From Bartonella massiliensis (GTDB lineage: Bacteria > Pseudomonadota > Alphaproteobacteria > Rhizobiales > Rhizobiaceae): a stretch of DNA of 64,000 bases. Below are positions 27,089-36,122 of this stretch, piece after piece. The stretch is taken from the NCBI RefSeq assembly GCF_902150025.1, contig NZ_CABFVS010000024.1, positions 59,409-123,408 on the forward strand. Reading direction: 5' to 3'. A model generated the notes under the pieces. It was not told the origin of the DNA, searched no databases, and was given only the letters and a program-made list of their open reading frames with translations. The translations under genes and the position numbers were made by a program. Within the stretch, counting starts at the first letter, position 1; every line of letters begins with the position of its first letter.

Positions 27089-27597
27089 TTTTTATCGCAC
27101 TTTCCACAAAGAACAGGATGAATAACACGCTGCCCTTTTTGTATTTGTTTTTCAGAAACTTCACCAGCGTTAATCTCAAGTGCAAAAGCAGCAGGAACGC
27201 CGGATGAAATGGTGTTTGTTGAAAACGGAGAGGTGTTTTCAATAATCGATACAATAATCCCTTCAGAGTTTAAAAAAATCATATCTAAAGGTAAAGGTGT
27301 ATTGGCCATCCACATAAAAAACTTCTGCTCATCTCCCGATTGATATTTTTTTTGCTGCTTAAAGAGCATTGCACGGTCTCGTGGAAAATCAGTCCGATAC
27401 ATTAAACCAGCTGCTGCTTGAGAGGGACTAAACGCCATTTCTATCTTATAAGAAACCGTACCGTGCTTTGTGTGTATTTCTAAAGGAAGCGGATGAACAG
27501 GGATCTCTATGGGCTCCTTAGGGACAACAACATGCATTTCTAACATAAAAAGTATTGCCAATAAAACAATATACCCCTTTTTAAAAGGCTTTAACAT
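27085..27597 (-). CDS. DUF192 family exported protein
   Basis: An N-terminal signal peptide (KGYIVLLAILFMLEMHVVV) is followed by the DUF192 core: GLMYRTDFPRDRAMLF, WMANTPLPLDMIFLN, SFALEINAGEVSEK-like sequence and GQRVIHPVLCG. The role is unknown; it is probably periplasmic. The ATG at 27597 is chosen for the GGAG 5-6 bases upstream; a GTG at 27612 would overlap that site. Coupled to the downstream hydrolase. Confidence 0.85.
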   Translation of the reverse strand: MLKPFKKGYIVLLAILFMLEMHVVVPKEPIEIPVHPLPLEIHTKHGTVSYKIEMAFSPSQAAAGLMYRTDFPRDRAMLFKQQKKYQSGDEQKFFMWMANTPLPLDMIFLNSEGIIVSIIENTSPFSTNTISSGVPAAFALEINAGEVSEKQIQKGQRVIHPVLCGKCDKK

Positions 27598-27854
27598 TTT
27601 TGTCTCCACCACAGAAAAATTTTAAACTTTGTTTTTTATATAAAAAACGTCAGCGTTTAAAAGTCAAAAAAATAAGTGAATTGTTTCTTTGTTTTCTTTA
27701 TTTTTCAATAGAATATGCACATTTTTTTTTCATGTACTTTATAAGTTTACGAGAGTCATAAGATAAGGCTCTCCTCTAGCTATTTAGACAATAGTTCCCC
27801 TTTTAAAACACAGAAAAATACTGATTTCACTTGTAAAGTTCAATGCGCAACGAT

Positions 27855-28430
27855 TTAATGTGTCGCAAGAGGAAATCCTATATCCGGATAGATTTCTGCT
27901 GTCATCAAACCTTTTGCCCCTTTACCAAAACGAACGAGAACAACTTGCCCCGAACGAAGCTCTGCTAAACCAAAACGGCGTAACGTTTCCATATGGATAA
28001 AAATATCTTCTGTCCCCTGCCCACGGCTAAGAAAACCGAAACCTTTGTCACGATTAAACCATTTAACAATTGCACGTTCTAGTCCACTTTCTGGCGTAAC
28101 AACAACATGCGTACGGGCTGGAACTTCTGATGGATGAACCGCTGAAGAATAATCAATGGATTTCACCTGAACGCACTTTAACCCTCGTTCCGTTTTTTCC
28201 ACAGCACAAATAATTTTAGCACCCTCCAAAGCTGTCTGGAAACCATCCCTTCGCATCACTGTAACATGCAATAATATATCGGGGAAATGCGGTAAATCAG
28301 GTACAATAAATCCATAACCCTTACTACCATCAAACCACTTAATGACACCACTGATTTCGATAATCTCCCCACAAGCACCTATACTATCCTCAGATAGGGA
28401 AAAATCCTTTAATGCATCCTTACTCGTCAT
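27855..28430 (-). CDS. Protein with two cold-shock domains
   Basis: Two CSD units in one 191-residue chain. The first (about residues 27-90) has GVIKWFDGSKGYGFIV; the second (about 118-185) has AIVKWFNRDKGFGFLSRG and DIFIHMETLRRFG, both with RNP1-like aromatic motifs for single-stranded nucleic acid binding. Duplicated-CSD proteins are common in rhizobia. The first domain is more divergent. Single gene, divergent from the liv operon. Confidence 0.92.
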   Translation of the reverse strand: MTSKDALKDFSLSEDSIGACGEIIEISGVIKWFDGSKGYGFIVPDLPHFPDILLHVTVMRRDGFQTALEGAKIICAVEKTERGLKCVQVKSIDYSSAVHPSEVPARTHVVVTPESGLERAIVKWFNRDKGFGFLSRGQGTEDIFIHMETLRRFGLAELRSGQVVLVRFGKGAKGLMTAEIYPDIGFPLATH

Positions 28431-28744
28431 AATAACGTGATCCTGTAGCTTATAAGTTGTACGATATTGATTCTCTAGACTTAAGTAAACATTGCTCTTG
28501 TATCAACAAGCAAGCCCCAAGATAAGATTTCCCCATATTGTCGTATCACTTAAAAAAATATTTATAAAAAATATTTATAAAACTATTTGATTGTATGTTT
28601 TACATATCTTACAAGGAGTGCCCTACAAAAAAGATCCTATAAAGTTTTTTTACATAATGATATTTTCATGAATGTGTAACTTGCATGATAAAGAAGTTCA
28701 ATATAAGGTGCAAAAACGACAATTTAATTCAAGGAAAATGCGCA
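28431..28744. promoter_or_regulatory. Divergent promoter region, csp to livK
   Basis: This gap must hold the promoters of the cold-shock gene (minus) and livK (plus). A 13-base A/T unit AAAAAATATTTAT is repeated in tandem at 28553-28578. No clear operator or attenuator is seen. An ORF extension upstream of livK to 28685 is judged spurious. Confidence 0.4.
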
Positions 28745-29878
28745 ATGCAATTGAAGAAAGTCCTTACAACAATCACAGCTTTTATGGCATTTACAGCAAA
28801 TGTTTATGCAAGCGAACCTATCAAGATTGGAGTTTATCTTCCATTAAGTGGTCAAAATGCCTTTGGAGGTCAGCTTGAAATTCGAGGTATCGAATTAGCC
28901 CATAAACAAGTTCCAGAAATTTTGGGACGTAAAGTGGAACTTATTGTTATTGATAATAAGTCTGATAAAGTAGAAGCAGCGAATGCTGTTATGCGTTTAA
29001 CAGCAAGTGAAAAGGTCAGTGGAATCATTGGTAGCTATGGTTCTTCACTCTCGTTAGCGGGTGGTGAAATATCTGAAAAAGCAAAGACTCCAACCATTGC
29101 AACTTCTTCAACGAGTCCTCTCGTTACGCAGGGTAAAAAATATTACTTTCGTGCTTGCTTTATTGATTCCTATCAAGGGAAAGGAATCGCAACGTATGTA
29201 CGCCAGACTTTACATGCAAAAAAAGCCGCTATTTTAAAAGATATTTCAAGCGATTATGCCATTGGTCTTGCTAGTTATTTTACGCGTGCTTTCAAAAAAC
29301 TAGGGGGTGAAGTTATCTCAAATTTAAATTATAATTCTGGAGATCAGGACTTTTCAGCAGTTCTTACGCAAATTATCGCACAAAAGCCTGATATTTTATT
29401 CATCCCATCTTACTTTTCTGAAGGCGCCATCATTATGAAACAAGCGCGTGAATTAGGGGCGAAATTTCAAATTATGGGTGGGGACGCCATGGATAATCCA
29501 GAAACCATTACAATTGCAGGAAGTGCAGCTGAAGGATTCTTACATACGACACTTCCCTATAGTGAAGATATGCCCAATATGTCAGCAGCTGCGCAAGAAT
29601 TCACAAAAGAATGGAAAAACGCTTATCCTGATAAAGAGCCAAATATTAATTCCGTTTTGGGATACACAAGTTATATGATGTTCATGAAAGCTATTGAAAA
29701 TGCTGGCAGTGCTGATCGTGAAAAAATTACAATTGCATTGAGCAAATTGAAAGACTTTCCAACGCCCTTTGGTGATATGTCGATGGATGAAAATCATAAC
29801 CCTAAAATTCCTATTGGTATCATTAAAATACAAGATGGAAAACGTGTTTATTTAGAAGAAGTTAAACCTGCTTTTTAA
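28745..29878 (+). CDS. livK: Branched-chain amino acid ABC transporter, substrate-binding protein
   Basis: Periplasmic binding protein for the liv importer. A signal peptide runs to VYASEPIKIG, followed by VYLPLSGQNAFGGQ, IGSYGSSLSLAGGEI, TIATSSTSPLVT and GLASYFTRAFKKLGGE, all typical of Leu/Ile/Val-binding proteins. The start at 28745 has AAGGAAA 8 bases upstream and gives a normal signal peptide; the upstream ATG at 28685 does not. It is separated from livH by 114 bases with a hairpin. The true ligand (branched-chain amino acid, amide or urea) is not certain. Confidence 0.9.
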   Translation: MQLKKVLTTITAFMAFTANVYASEPIKIGVYLPLSGQNAFGGQLEIRGIELAHKQVPEILGRKVELIVIDNKSDKVEAANAVMRLTASEKVSGIIGSYGSSLSLAGGEISEKAKTPTIATSSTSPLVTQGKKYYFRACFIDSYQGKGIATYVRQTLHAKKAAILKDISSDYAIGLASYFTRAFKKLGGEVISNLNYNSGDQDFSAVLTQIIAQKPDILFIPSYFSEGAIIMKQARELGAKFQIMGGDAMDNPETITIAGSAAEGFLHTTLPYSEDMPNMSAAAQEFTKEWKNAYPDKEPNINSVLGYTSYMMFMKAIENAGSADREKITIALSKLKDFPTPFGDMSMDENHNPKIPIGIIKIQDGKRVYLEEVKPAF

Positions 29879-29909
29879 TTTAAAAGTTGTACTTATAAAA
29901 ATGCAAAAA

Positions 29910-29936
29910 TTGGTTGAGGATTTTTTTCTCAACCAA
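29910..29936 (+). terminator. Stem-loop between livK and livH
   Basis: TTGGTTGAG (29910-29918), a 9-base loop GATTTTTTT, then CTCAACCAA (29928-29936) form a perfect 9-bp stem. No T-run follows, so it is more likely a partial terminator or an mRNA stabiliser that raises livK over livHMGF, as is common for binding-protein genes in ABC operons. Confidence 0.5.
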
Positions 29937-29992
29937 AAGCTTAGAGATTTCTTATTATCCTATGTAAATTAATAGATGTGGAAGGATGAGAG

Positions 29993-31066
29993 ATGAGCAC
30001 TGAAATGTTCATCCAGTATTTTTTTAATGCACTGGCATTGGGGGCTCTTTATGGACTTATCGCTATTGGTTATACCATGGTCTACGGTATACTGAGACTG
30101 ATTAATTTTGCTCACGGTGATATCTTTATGCTGGGAGCCTACTTTGTTTTCTTTTCCACAATTAGCTTTATGCCTGCTTGGGCTGCACTTCTCCTTTTGT
30201 TCCTTGCTGCTCTTATTTATTATTCAGTCTTTATAGGGTTTAAAAGGCGCCCTCCAATTTATTGGGGTGCTGTTTTTTTAATTCTTGCGTTAGGATTTAT
30301 TTATTATTTTATTTTTCCACAAGATTTTACCCCGATCTGGGTTTTAGCTCTTTGTTTTTCCATTTTTATTACAAGTGCAGTGGGGATTGTTGTTGATCAG
30401 CTTGCTTATAAGCCTCTACGCCACGCGCCGCGTATTTCGGCACTGATCGGTGCAATTGGTGTTTCTTTTTTTATTGAAAATCTTGCAACTGTGCTCTTTA
30501 GTGGTGTTCCTAAAGGTGTAAAGCAACCAGACTTTTTAGTAACACCGTTTTTATGGCATCTAGGGTCAGAAACAGAGGGGATCATTAGAATTGCTCCCAT
30601 GTCTCTGATTGTTCCCATTGTGTCATTGATTCTTATTGTTGTACTGCTATGGATTATCCATAAAACAAAACCTGGTCTTGCTATGCGTGCAATCTCTCAT
30701 GATATTGAAACGACTCGTTTGATGGGGGTTTCTGTCAATAAAGTCATTGCTTTTACATTTGGAATAGGCTCAGCGCTTGCCGCTGTAGCAGGAATTATGT
30801 GGTCTTTACGTTATCCTCAAATTCAGCCCTATATGGGTGTTCTTCCTGGTTTTAAAGCCTTTATTGCAGCCGTTATCGGAGGTATTGGCTCGATACCAGG
30901 TGCGATGTTGGGAGGATTGTTATTAGGGTTTATTGAAATTATGATTATCGCATTTTTTCCCGCGTTATCTGGATATCGAGATGCCTTCGCTTTTATTTTA
31001 TTGATTCTGATTTTATTGGTATTGCCCACGGGATTAATGGGTAAAAGAAGTCAGGAGAAAATCTAA
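29993..31066 (+). CDS. livH: Branched-chain amino acid ABC transporter, permease LivH
   Basis: Inner-membrane permease. Conserved parts: GLIAIGYTMVYGILRLINFAHG, PLRHAPRISALIGAIGVSFF, TRLMGVSVNKVIAFTFGIG and GFKAFIAAVIGGIGSIPGAMLGG, the last near the ABC-contact loop. At 357 residues it is about 50 longer than usual LivH (about 300). The extra part at about 74-122 (FKRRPPIYWGAVFL ... TPIWVLALCF) adds one or two hydrophobic segments. GGAAGGATGAGAG precedes the ATG. It overlaps livM by one base. Confidence 0.9.
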   Translation: MSTEMFIQYFFNALALGALYGLIAIGYTMVYGILRLINFAHGDIFMLGAYFVFFSTISFMPAWAALLLLFLAALIYYSVFIGFKRRPPIYWGAVFLILALGFIYYFIFPQDFTPIWVLALCFSIFITSAVGIVVDQLAYKPLRHAPRISALIGAIGVSFFIENLATVLFSGVPKGVKQPDFLVTPFLWHLGSETEGIIRIAPMSLIVPIVSLILIVVLLWIIHKTKPGLAMRAISHDIETTRLMGVSVNKVIAFTFGIGSALAAVAGIMWSLRYPQIQPYMGVLPGFKAFIAAVIGGIGSIPGAMLGGLLLGFIEIMIIAFFPALSGYRDAFAFILLILILLVLPTGLMGKRSQEKI

Positions 31067-32124
31067 TGGCAAAGTCAGCGGCAACTTTTTTATCGTGTAT
31101 CAGTATTTTCTTTCTTATCGTTTTTTTATTCTATGCTGATAATAATTTTAATGACTATACACTGCGTATCATAAATCTGATTGCTATTAATGCGATCTTG
31201 GCAATTTCGCTTAATTTGATTTATGGCTTTACAGGTATGTTTTCTCTTGGACATGCCGGATTTATGGCTATTGGTGCCTATGTCTGTGCAATTTTACTTC
31301 TTTCCCCTGAACAAAAAGAGATGATGTGGATTCTTGAGCCTATCGCTGAACCATTATCCCATTTACAACTTCCTTTTTTTATTGCTGTTGTTGTCAGTGG
31401 TTTGTGTGCTGCAATTATCGGTTTATTGATTGCTTTGCCAATATTGCGTCTTGGTGGGGATTATCTTGGAATTGCAACATTGGGTTTTGCAGAAATTATT
31501 CGCATTGTCATTACGAATGCAACATCACTCACAAATGGTTCTTTGGGGATCAAAGGGATCCCTCAAGATGCAACCCTATGGTGGAACTATGGTTGGTTAG
31601 CATTTACAGTTCTCTTTATTATTCTCTTACTGAAAAGCAACACTGGTAATGTGTTACGTGCTATTCGTGATGATGAAATTGCTGCGAAAACCATGGGAAT
31701 TAACGCTTTTTTCTACCGTAGTTTTTCTTTTACGGTTGGTGCATTTTTTGCAGGGGTCGGTGGCGCATTGATGGCTGCTCTTATTTCAACCATTGATCCC
31801 AAAATGTTTAATTTTCTTCTCACTTTTAATATTTTGATGATTGTTGTTGCTGGTGGTCTTGGTTCAATTACAGGAAGCATTATTGGCAGCATTATTATTA
31901 CAGTCATGCTTGAATGGCTTCGTATTATTGAAAGTCCATTTGACTTAGGTTTTATACATATTCCAGAAACGCCAGGACTTCGCATGGTTGTTTTCTCTCT
32001 TTTATTGCTGGTCATTATCTTATTTTGGAGAAAAGGGGTGATGGGACAACGTGAATTCTCATGGAATGGAATTTATAGCTTTTTGGCACGCAAAAAAATT
32101 TCTAATACTGAGGGAAAGCTATGA
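31066..32124 (+). CDS. livM: Branched-chain amino acid ABC transporter, permease LivM
   Basis: Second permease of the importer, 352 residues with about ten hydrophobic segments. Signatures: LIYGFTGMFSLGHAGFMAIGAY, GDYLGIATLGFAEIIRIV, LRAIRDDEIAAKTMGIN and ILMIVVAGGLGSITGSIIG. It is coupled to livH (TAATG) and to livG (4-base overlap). Confidence 0.92.
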   Translation: MAKSAATFLSCISIFFLIVFLFYADNNFNDYTLRIINLIAINAILAISLNLIYGFTGMFSLGHAGFMAIGAYVCAILLLSPEQKEMMWILEPIAEPLSHLQLPFFIAVVVSGLCAAIIGLLIALPILRLGGDYLGIATLGFAEIIRIVITNATSLTNGSLGIKGIPQDATLWWNYGWLAFTVLFIILLLKSNTGNVLRAIRDDEIAAKTMGINAFFYRSFSFTVGAFFAGVGGALMAALISTIDPKMFNFLLTFNILMIVVAGGLGSITGSIIGSIIITVMLEWLRIIESPFDLGFIHIPETPGLRMVVFSLLLLVIILFWRKGVMGQREFSWNGIYSFLARKKISNTEGKL

Positions 32125-32903
32125 ACGACACCCTTCTTTCACTCAATGATATTGTAATGCGTTTTGGCGGATTAGTTGCTGTTAATAATGTTAATATAGC
32201 CATTAAACGAGGAAGTATTACTGGATTAATTGGTCCCAATGGGGCTGGTAAAACAACAGTTTTCAATATGATTTCTGGATTTTATGCCCCTACAAGCGGC
32301 ACCATTCTTTTTGATGAGCAAAAAATTTCTGGAGCGTCTCCTTATACTATCTGCAGACATCATATTGCGAGAACATTTCAAAATATTCGTCTTTTTTCAG
32401 GATTAACGGTCTTGCAGAATGTTATGGTGGGAGCACATGTTCGACAAAAATATCCCTGGTTTTCTTCAGCTCTCTTTTTTCCAAAAGCAATAAAAGAAAA
32501 AAGAGAAGTCTATAAAAATTCCATGGAGCTTCTTGAACGCTTACAACTTGATCACCTTGCCAGTCATTCTGCAACAGCGCTGCCTTATGGTGTGCAACGA
32601 CGTTTAGAAATTGCACGCGCGTTAGCGACAAAGCCCAAACTGCTTCTTCTTGATGAGCCTGTTGCAGGCATGAATCCACAAGAAAGTGAAGATCTTAGAA
32701 AATTTATAGCAAAAGTGCAAAAAGACTTTGACCTTACAATTTTACTTATTGAACACGATATGAAAGTGGTTATGGGGCTTTGCCAACATATTTTTGTCAT
32801 GGAATATGGCTGTTGTATTGCCAATGGTACACCAGATGAAATTCGTAATAACCCTAAAGTTATTGAAGCTTATCTTGGCGGAGATGTTTATGAGTATTCT
32901 TAA
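32121..32903 (+). CDS. livG: Branched-chain amino acid ABC transporter, ATPase LivG
   Basis: ABC ATPase. Walker A is GPNGAGKTT, the Q-loop region ARTFQNIRLF, the signature LPYGVQRRLEIARAL (a LivG-type variant of LSGGQ), Walker B LLLLDEPVAGM and the switch His in LIEHDMKVV. 260 residues. It overlaps livM by 4 and livF by 14 bases. Confidence 0.93.
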   Translation: MNDTLLSLNDIVMRFGGLVAVNNVNIAIKRGSITGLIGPNGAGKTTVFNMISGFYAPTSGTILFDEQKISGASPYTICRHHIARTFQNIRLFSGLTVLQNVMVGAHVRQKYPWFSSALFFPKAIKEKREVYKNSMELLERLQLDHLASHSATALPYGVQRRLEIARALATKPKLLLLDEPVAGMNPQESEDLRKFIAKVQKDFDLTILLIEHDMKVVMGLCQHIFVMEYGCCIANGTPDEIRNNPKVIEAYLGGDVYEYS

Positions 32904-33600
32904 AATAAAAAATCTTCACGTTCATTATGGCGCCATTAAAGCTGTCCAAAACCTTTCTATGTCCATAAAGCGGGGCAGTATTGTCACTTTAATTGGAGCC
33001 AATGGTGCTGGAAAAAGCAGTATTGTACGCTCTATTACAGGGCTTAATCGCTCTGTTTACGGTGAGATTACCTATAATGGCGAATCAATTATAAAAAAAA
33101 CACCAGAAGAGATTTTGCGATTAGGGATTGCTCTCAGTCCTGAAGGGCGGCGTATTATGCCGCATCTTACTGTTTTAGAAAATCTTCATCTAGGTGCTTA
33201 TATTCGTCATGATAAAAAGGGCATTTCTCGTGATATTGAATGGATATTTGATCTTTTTCCACGCTTGCGTGAAAGAGCAAAACAGTTGGGAGGAACCATG
33301 TCAGGAGGGGAACAACAAATGGTTGCTGTAGGGCGCGCACTTATGAGCAATCCTGATATGGTTATATTAGATGAACCCTCCTTGGGGTTAGCGCCACTTC
33401 TTGTAAAAGAGCTTTTTTCGATCATCCGAAAAATTAATGATATGGGGAAAACTGTTCTTCTTATTGAACAAAATGCATTTGCAGCTCTTTCTATAGCTAA
33501 TTATGCTTATATTTTAGAGGTAGGGCATATTTTATTTCACGGTGAAGGAAAAGCTATGCTTTCTGATCCACGTGTTAAAGAAGCATATCTTGGTGGATAA
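32890..33600 (+). CDS. livF: Branched-chain amino acid ABC transporter, ATPase LivF
   Basis: Second ABC ATPase. Walker A is GANGAGKSS, the signature MSGGEQQMVAVGRAL, Walker B MVILDEPSLGLAP and the switch region LIEQNAFAAL. 236 residues from ATG 32890 (MSILKIKNLHVHYGAI); ATG 32884 is an alternative. The frame is open further upstream inside livG, but that part is not native. A strong hairpin follows at 33643. Confidence 0.93.
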   Translation: MSILKIKNLHVHYGAIKAVQNLSMSIKRGSIVTLIGANGAGKSSIVRSITGLNRSVYGEITYNGESIIKKTPEEILRLGIALSPEGRRIMPHLTVLENLHLGAYIRHDKKGISRDIEWIFDLFPRLRERAKQLGGTMSGGEQQMVAVGRALMSNPDMVILDEPSLGLAPLLVKELFSIIRKINDMGKTVLLIEQNAFAALSIANYAYILEVGHILFHGEGKAMLSDPRVKEAYLGG

Positions 33601-33642
33601 AGGTGAGAAATTAAGAAAATAGAGCGCACGTTTTCTCCCTTT

Positions 33643-33681
33643 AAGAAAGCACTTTTCATCACTGATGAAAAATGCTTTCTT
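33643..33681. terminator. Long hairpin between livF and gatA, bidirectional terminator
   Basis: Left arm 33643-33660 (AAGAAAGCACTTTTCATC) and right arm 33664-33681 (GATGAAAAATGCTTTCTT) form an 18-bp stem with one mismatch and a 3-base loop ACT. It sits between convergent genes and ends in a U-rich arm in either direction. Confidence 0.75.
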
Positions 33682-33695
33682 GTGAAGTTTGATGA

Positions 33696-35180
33696 TTATA
33701 TCCACCATTTTTCTGCACAGAATATTCCTGCGGCTTGTTCAATAATGTGCGCTATTTGAAAAATAACTTCTTCAGCAAAAGGTTTACCAATCAGTTGCAA
33801 TCCTAGGGGTAAACCACTTGATGATAGACCAGCAGGAACAGAAATTCCTGGTAAACCAGCCATATTAACGGGTACCGTAAAAATATCATTAAGATACATC
33901 GCGACAGCATCATTTTTTATTTTTTCATCAGCAATACCAAAGGCAGGTGTTGGTGTTGCTGGTGTAAGAATAGCATCAATACCTGAATCAAAACATTGAT
34001 CAAAATCACGTTTTACGAGTGTTCTTACTTTTTGAGCTCTTAGATAACCAGCATCGTAATAACCGGATGAAAGAACATAAGTACCAACCAAAATACGCCG
34101 CTTGACTTCATCGCCAAAACCAACAGAACGCGTATTTTCATACATCTCAATGATATCTTTTCCAGGCACACGCAAACCAAAACGGACACCATCATAACGC
34201 GCTAAATTAGAAGAGGCTTCTGCAGGCGCTATAATATAATAAGAAGGTAGAGCATATTTTGTATGGGGTAAAGAAATATCGCGTATTTCAGCGCCTGCTT
34301 CTTTTAACCAATTTATTCCCTTTTGCCAAAGTTCAACAATTTCAGATGACAGTCCATCCATATGATATTCTTTTGGAATGCCAATTTTCATTCCTTTGAT
34401 TGACTGACCAAGATAACTTTCATAATCAGGGACTGGTAAATTCACAGAAGTAGAATCTTTTTCATCAAAAGAAGCCATTGATCTGAGCAAGATAGCACAA
34501 TCACGAACATCTCTGGCAATAGGTCCAGCCTGATCAAGCGATGAAGCAAACGCGACAACGCCCCATCGTGAACAACGCCCATAAGTTGGCTTTATTCCTA
34601 CAGTTCCCGTAAAAGCTGCTGGTTGACGTATTGAACCACCTGTATCTGTTGCTGTTGCACCAGCACAAATTTGTGCGGCAACCGCGGCAGCCGATCCCCC
34701 CGAAGAACCACCGGGGACAAGTTTTTCATTCGAGCCTTTTTTTCTCCATGGACTAATAACAGGACCATAATAGGATGTCTCATTAGAAGAGCCCATAGCA
34801 AACTCATCCATATTAAGTTTTCCTAACATCACGGCACCGTCTTGCCATAAATTAGCTGTGACAGTTGATTCATAGGGCGGTTTAAAACCGTCAAGGATAT
34901 TTGAACAGGCTTGAGTATGAACGCCACGGGTTGCAAAAAGATCCTTAATGCCTAAGGGGATCCCTTCCAAAAGTCCCCCCTCTCCTCTTGTCAAGCGATC
35001 CTCTGATTTAGAAGCCATTTTTCTTGCTTGTTCTGCTGTTACTGTGACATAAGCATTCAAAGTTGGATTAGCCAGTTCAATTGCTTTTAAATAAGCTTCC
35101 GTTAATTCCGTTGCTTTGAGCTTTTTCTTTATGAGAGCATCACGAGCTTGTGCAATTGTGAGTTTTGTTAAATCAGTCAT
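33696..35180 (-). CDS. gatA: Glu/Asp-tRNA amidotransferase subunit A
   Basis: Amidase subunit of GatCAB, which converts Glu-tRNA-Gln and Asp-tRNA-Asn to the amides. The catalytic Lys is in [10 protein letters not shown], the cis-Ser in [14 protein letters not shown] and the nucleophile Ser in [12 protein letters not shown]. About 494 residues from ATG 35180 ([14 protein letters not shown]); a TTG four codons upstream is unlikely. It follows gatC after 31 bases, and gatB is not in the window. Confidence 0.95.
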   Translation of the reverse strand: MTDLTKLTIAQARDALIKKKLKATELTEAYLKAIELANPTLNAYVTVTAEQARKMASKSEDRLTRGEGGLLEGIPLGIKDLFATRGVHTQACSNILDGFKPPYESTVTANLWQDGAVMLGKLNMDEFAMGSSNETSYYGPVISPWRKKGSNEKLVPGGSSGGSAAAVAAQICAGATATDTGGSIRQPAAFTGTVGIKPTYGRCSRWGVVAFASSLDQAGPIARDVRDCAILLRSMASFDEKDSTSVNLPVPDYESYLGQSIKGMKIGIPKEYHMDGLSSEIVELWQKGINWLKEAGAEIRDISLPHTKYALPSYYIIAPAEASSNLARYDGVRFGLRVPGKDIIEMYENTRSVGFGDEVKRRILVGTYVLSSGYYDAGYLRAQKVRTLVKRDFDQCFDSGIDAILTPATPTPAFGIADEKIKNDAVAMYLNDIFTVPVNMAGLPGISVPAGLSSSGLPLGLQLIGKPFAEEVIFQIAHIIEQAAGIFCAEKWWI

Positions 35181-35211
35181 ATCGGTTCTCAAATTTCAAA
35201 AACATAAAAAG

Positions 35212-35499
35212 TTACTCAACAATTTTTGAGACAAGAAAAAAATTTTCTTCTGTAACAGGGGCATTGGCCACAATGTCTGCTGCTTTATTGCCATCTGTAA
35301 CACTATCTTCACGCATTCGTAGAGCCATTGGTATCACAGATGTTAATGGCTCAACCTCACTGATATCAACTTCATTCAATTGTTCTACAAAACCTAAAAT
35401 AGTATTGAATTTTTTTGTCATAGATTCCACTTCATTATCGTGGATAGCAATCCGCGCTAAACGTGCAACCCGCTTGACGGTTTCTTGATCAACAGACAT
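35212..35499 (-). CDS. gatC: Glu/Asp-tRNA amidotransferase subunit C
   Basis: A 95-residue chaperone-like subunit that holds GatA and GatB together. [39 protein letters not shown] and the C-terminal [16 protein letters not shown] are standard GatC sequence. First gene of the gatC-gatA pair, divergent from ruvX. Confidence 0.94.
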   Translation of the reverse strand: MSVDQETVKRVARLARIAIHDNEVESMTKKFNTILGFVEQLNEVDISEVEPLTSVIPMALRMREDSVTDGNKAADIVANAPVTEENFFLVSKIVE

Positions 35500-35642
35500 A
35501 CCCTTTACGCCTCTTTGTTTCTTTGTTTATTTATTGATCCCCATTTGGCTATACAAGGCTGTGCTTGCAAGCGCAAGAATATTAGATAACATAAATAAAG
35601 AATATATAGATCTTAAACATTAAAAAACGTACTATACTCCCT

Positions 35643-36122
35643 ATGGCTGTTATTAATATCAATGAAGTTATGACACATCTTTTGCCTGGACAAACAATAG
35701 CAGGCTTAGATTTAGGGACAAAAACCATCGGAATTGCGATTTCTGATATGGGGTTGACGGTTTCAAATCCACGTCCTGTGCTCCAGCGAAAAAAATTTAC
35801 AGAAGATGCCCACACACTTATTAAAATTTTTGATCATGAAAATGTGGGCGTTATTATCATTGGTTTACCTCTTAACATGAATGGAAGCAGTGGCTCTCGC
35901 GTTCAGGCAACCAAAGCTTTTGTGAGCAATATGAAAGAGCATACAAAAATTCCATTTGTTTTTTGGGACGAACGCTTATCAACAATTGCTGCAGAACGTT
36001 CTCTTTTAGAAATGAATGTATCGCGTGCTAAAAGAGCAAACAGAATTGATTCGGCAGCTGCTGCTTTTATATTGCAAGGTGCTCTCAATAGAATTCAAAA
36101 CTTTCATCATAGGGAAGGATAG
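35643..36122 (+). CDS. ruvX: RuvX/YqgF Holliday junction resolvase-like nuclease
   Basis: RNase H-fold protein implicated in 16S rRNA 5' maturation and resolvase-like activity. [15 protein letters not shown] contains the first acidic residue; [32 protein letters not shown] (Glu) and [15 protein letters not shown] (Asp) complete the site. 159 residues. The last 16 bases overlap the convergent acyl-CoA dehydrogenase gene. Confidence 0.9.
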   Translation: MAVININEVMTHLLPGQTIAGLDLGTKTIGIAISDMGLTVSNPRPVLQRKKFTEDAHTLIKIFDHENVGVIIIGLPLNMNGSSGSRVQATKAFVSNMKEHTKIPFVFWDERLSTIAAERSLLEMNVSRAKRANRIDSAAAAFILQGALNRIQNFHHREG

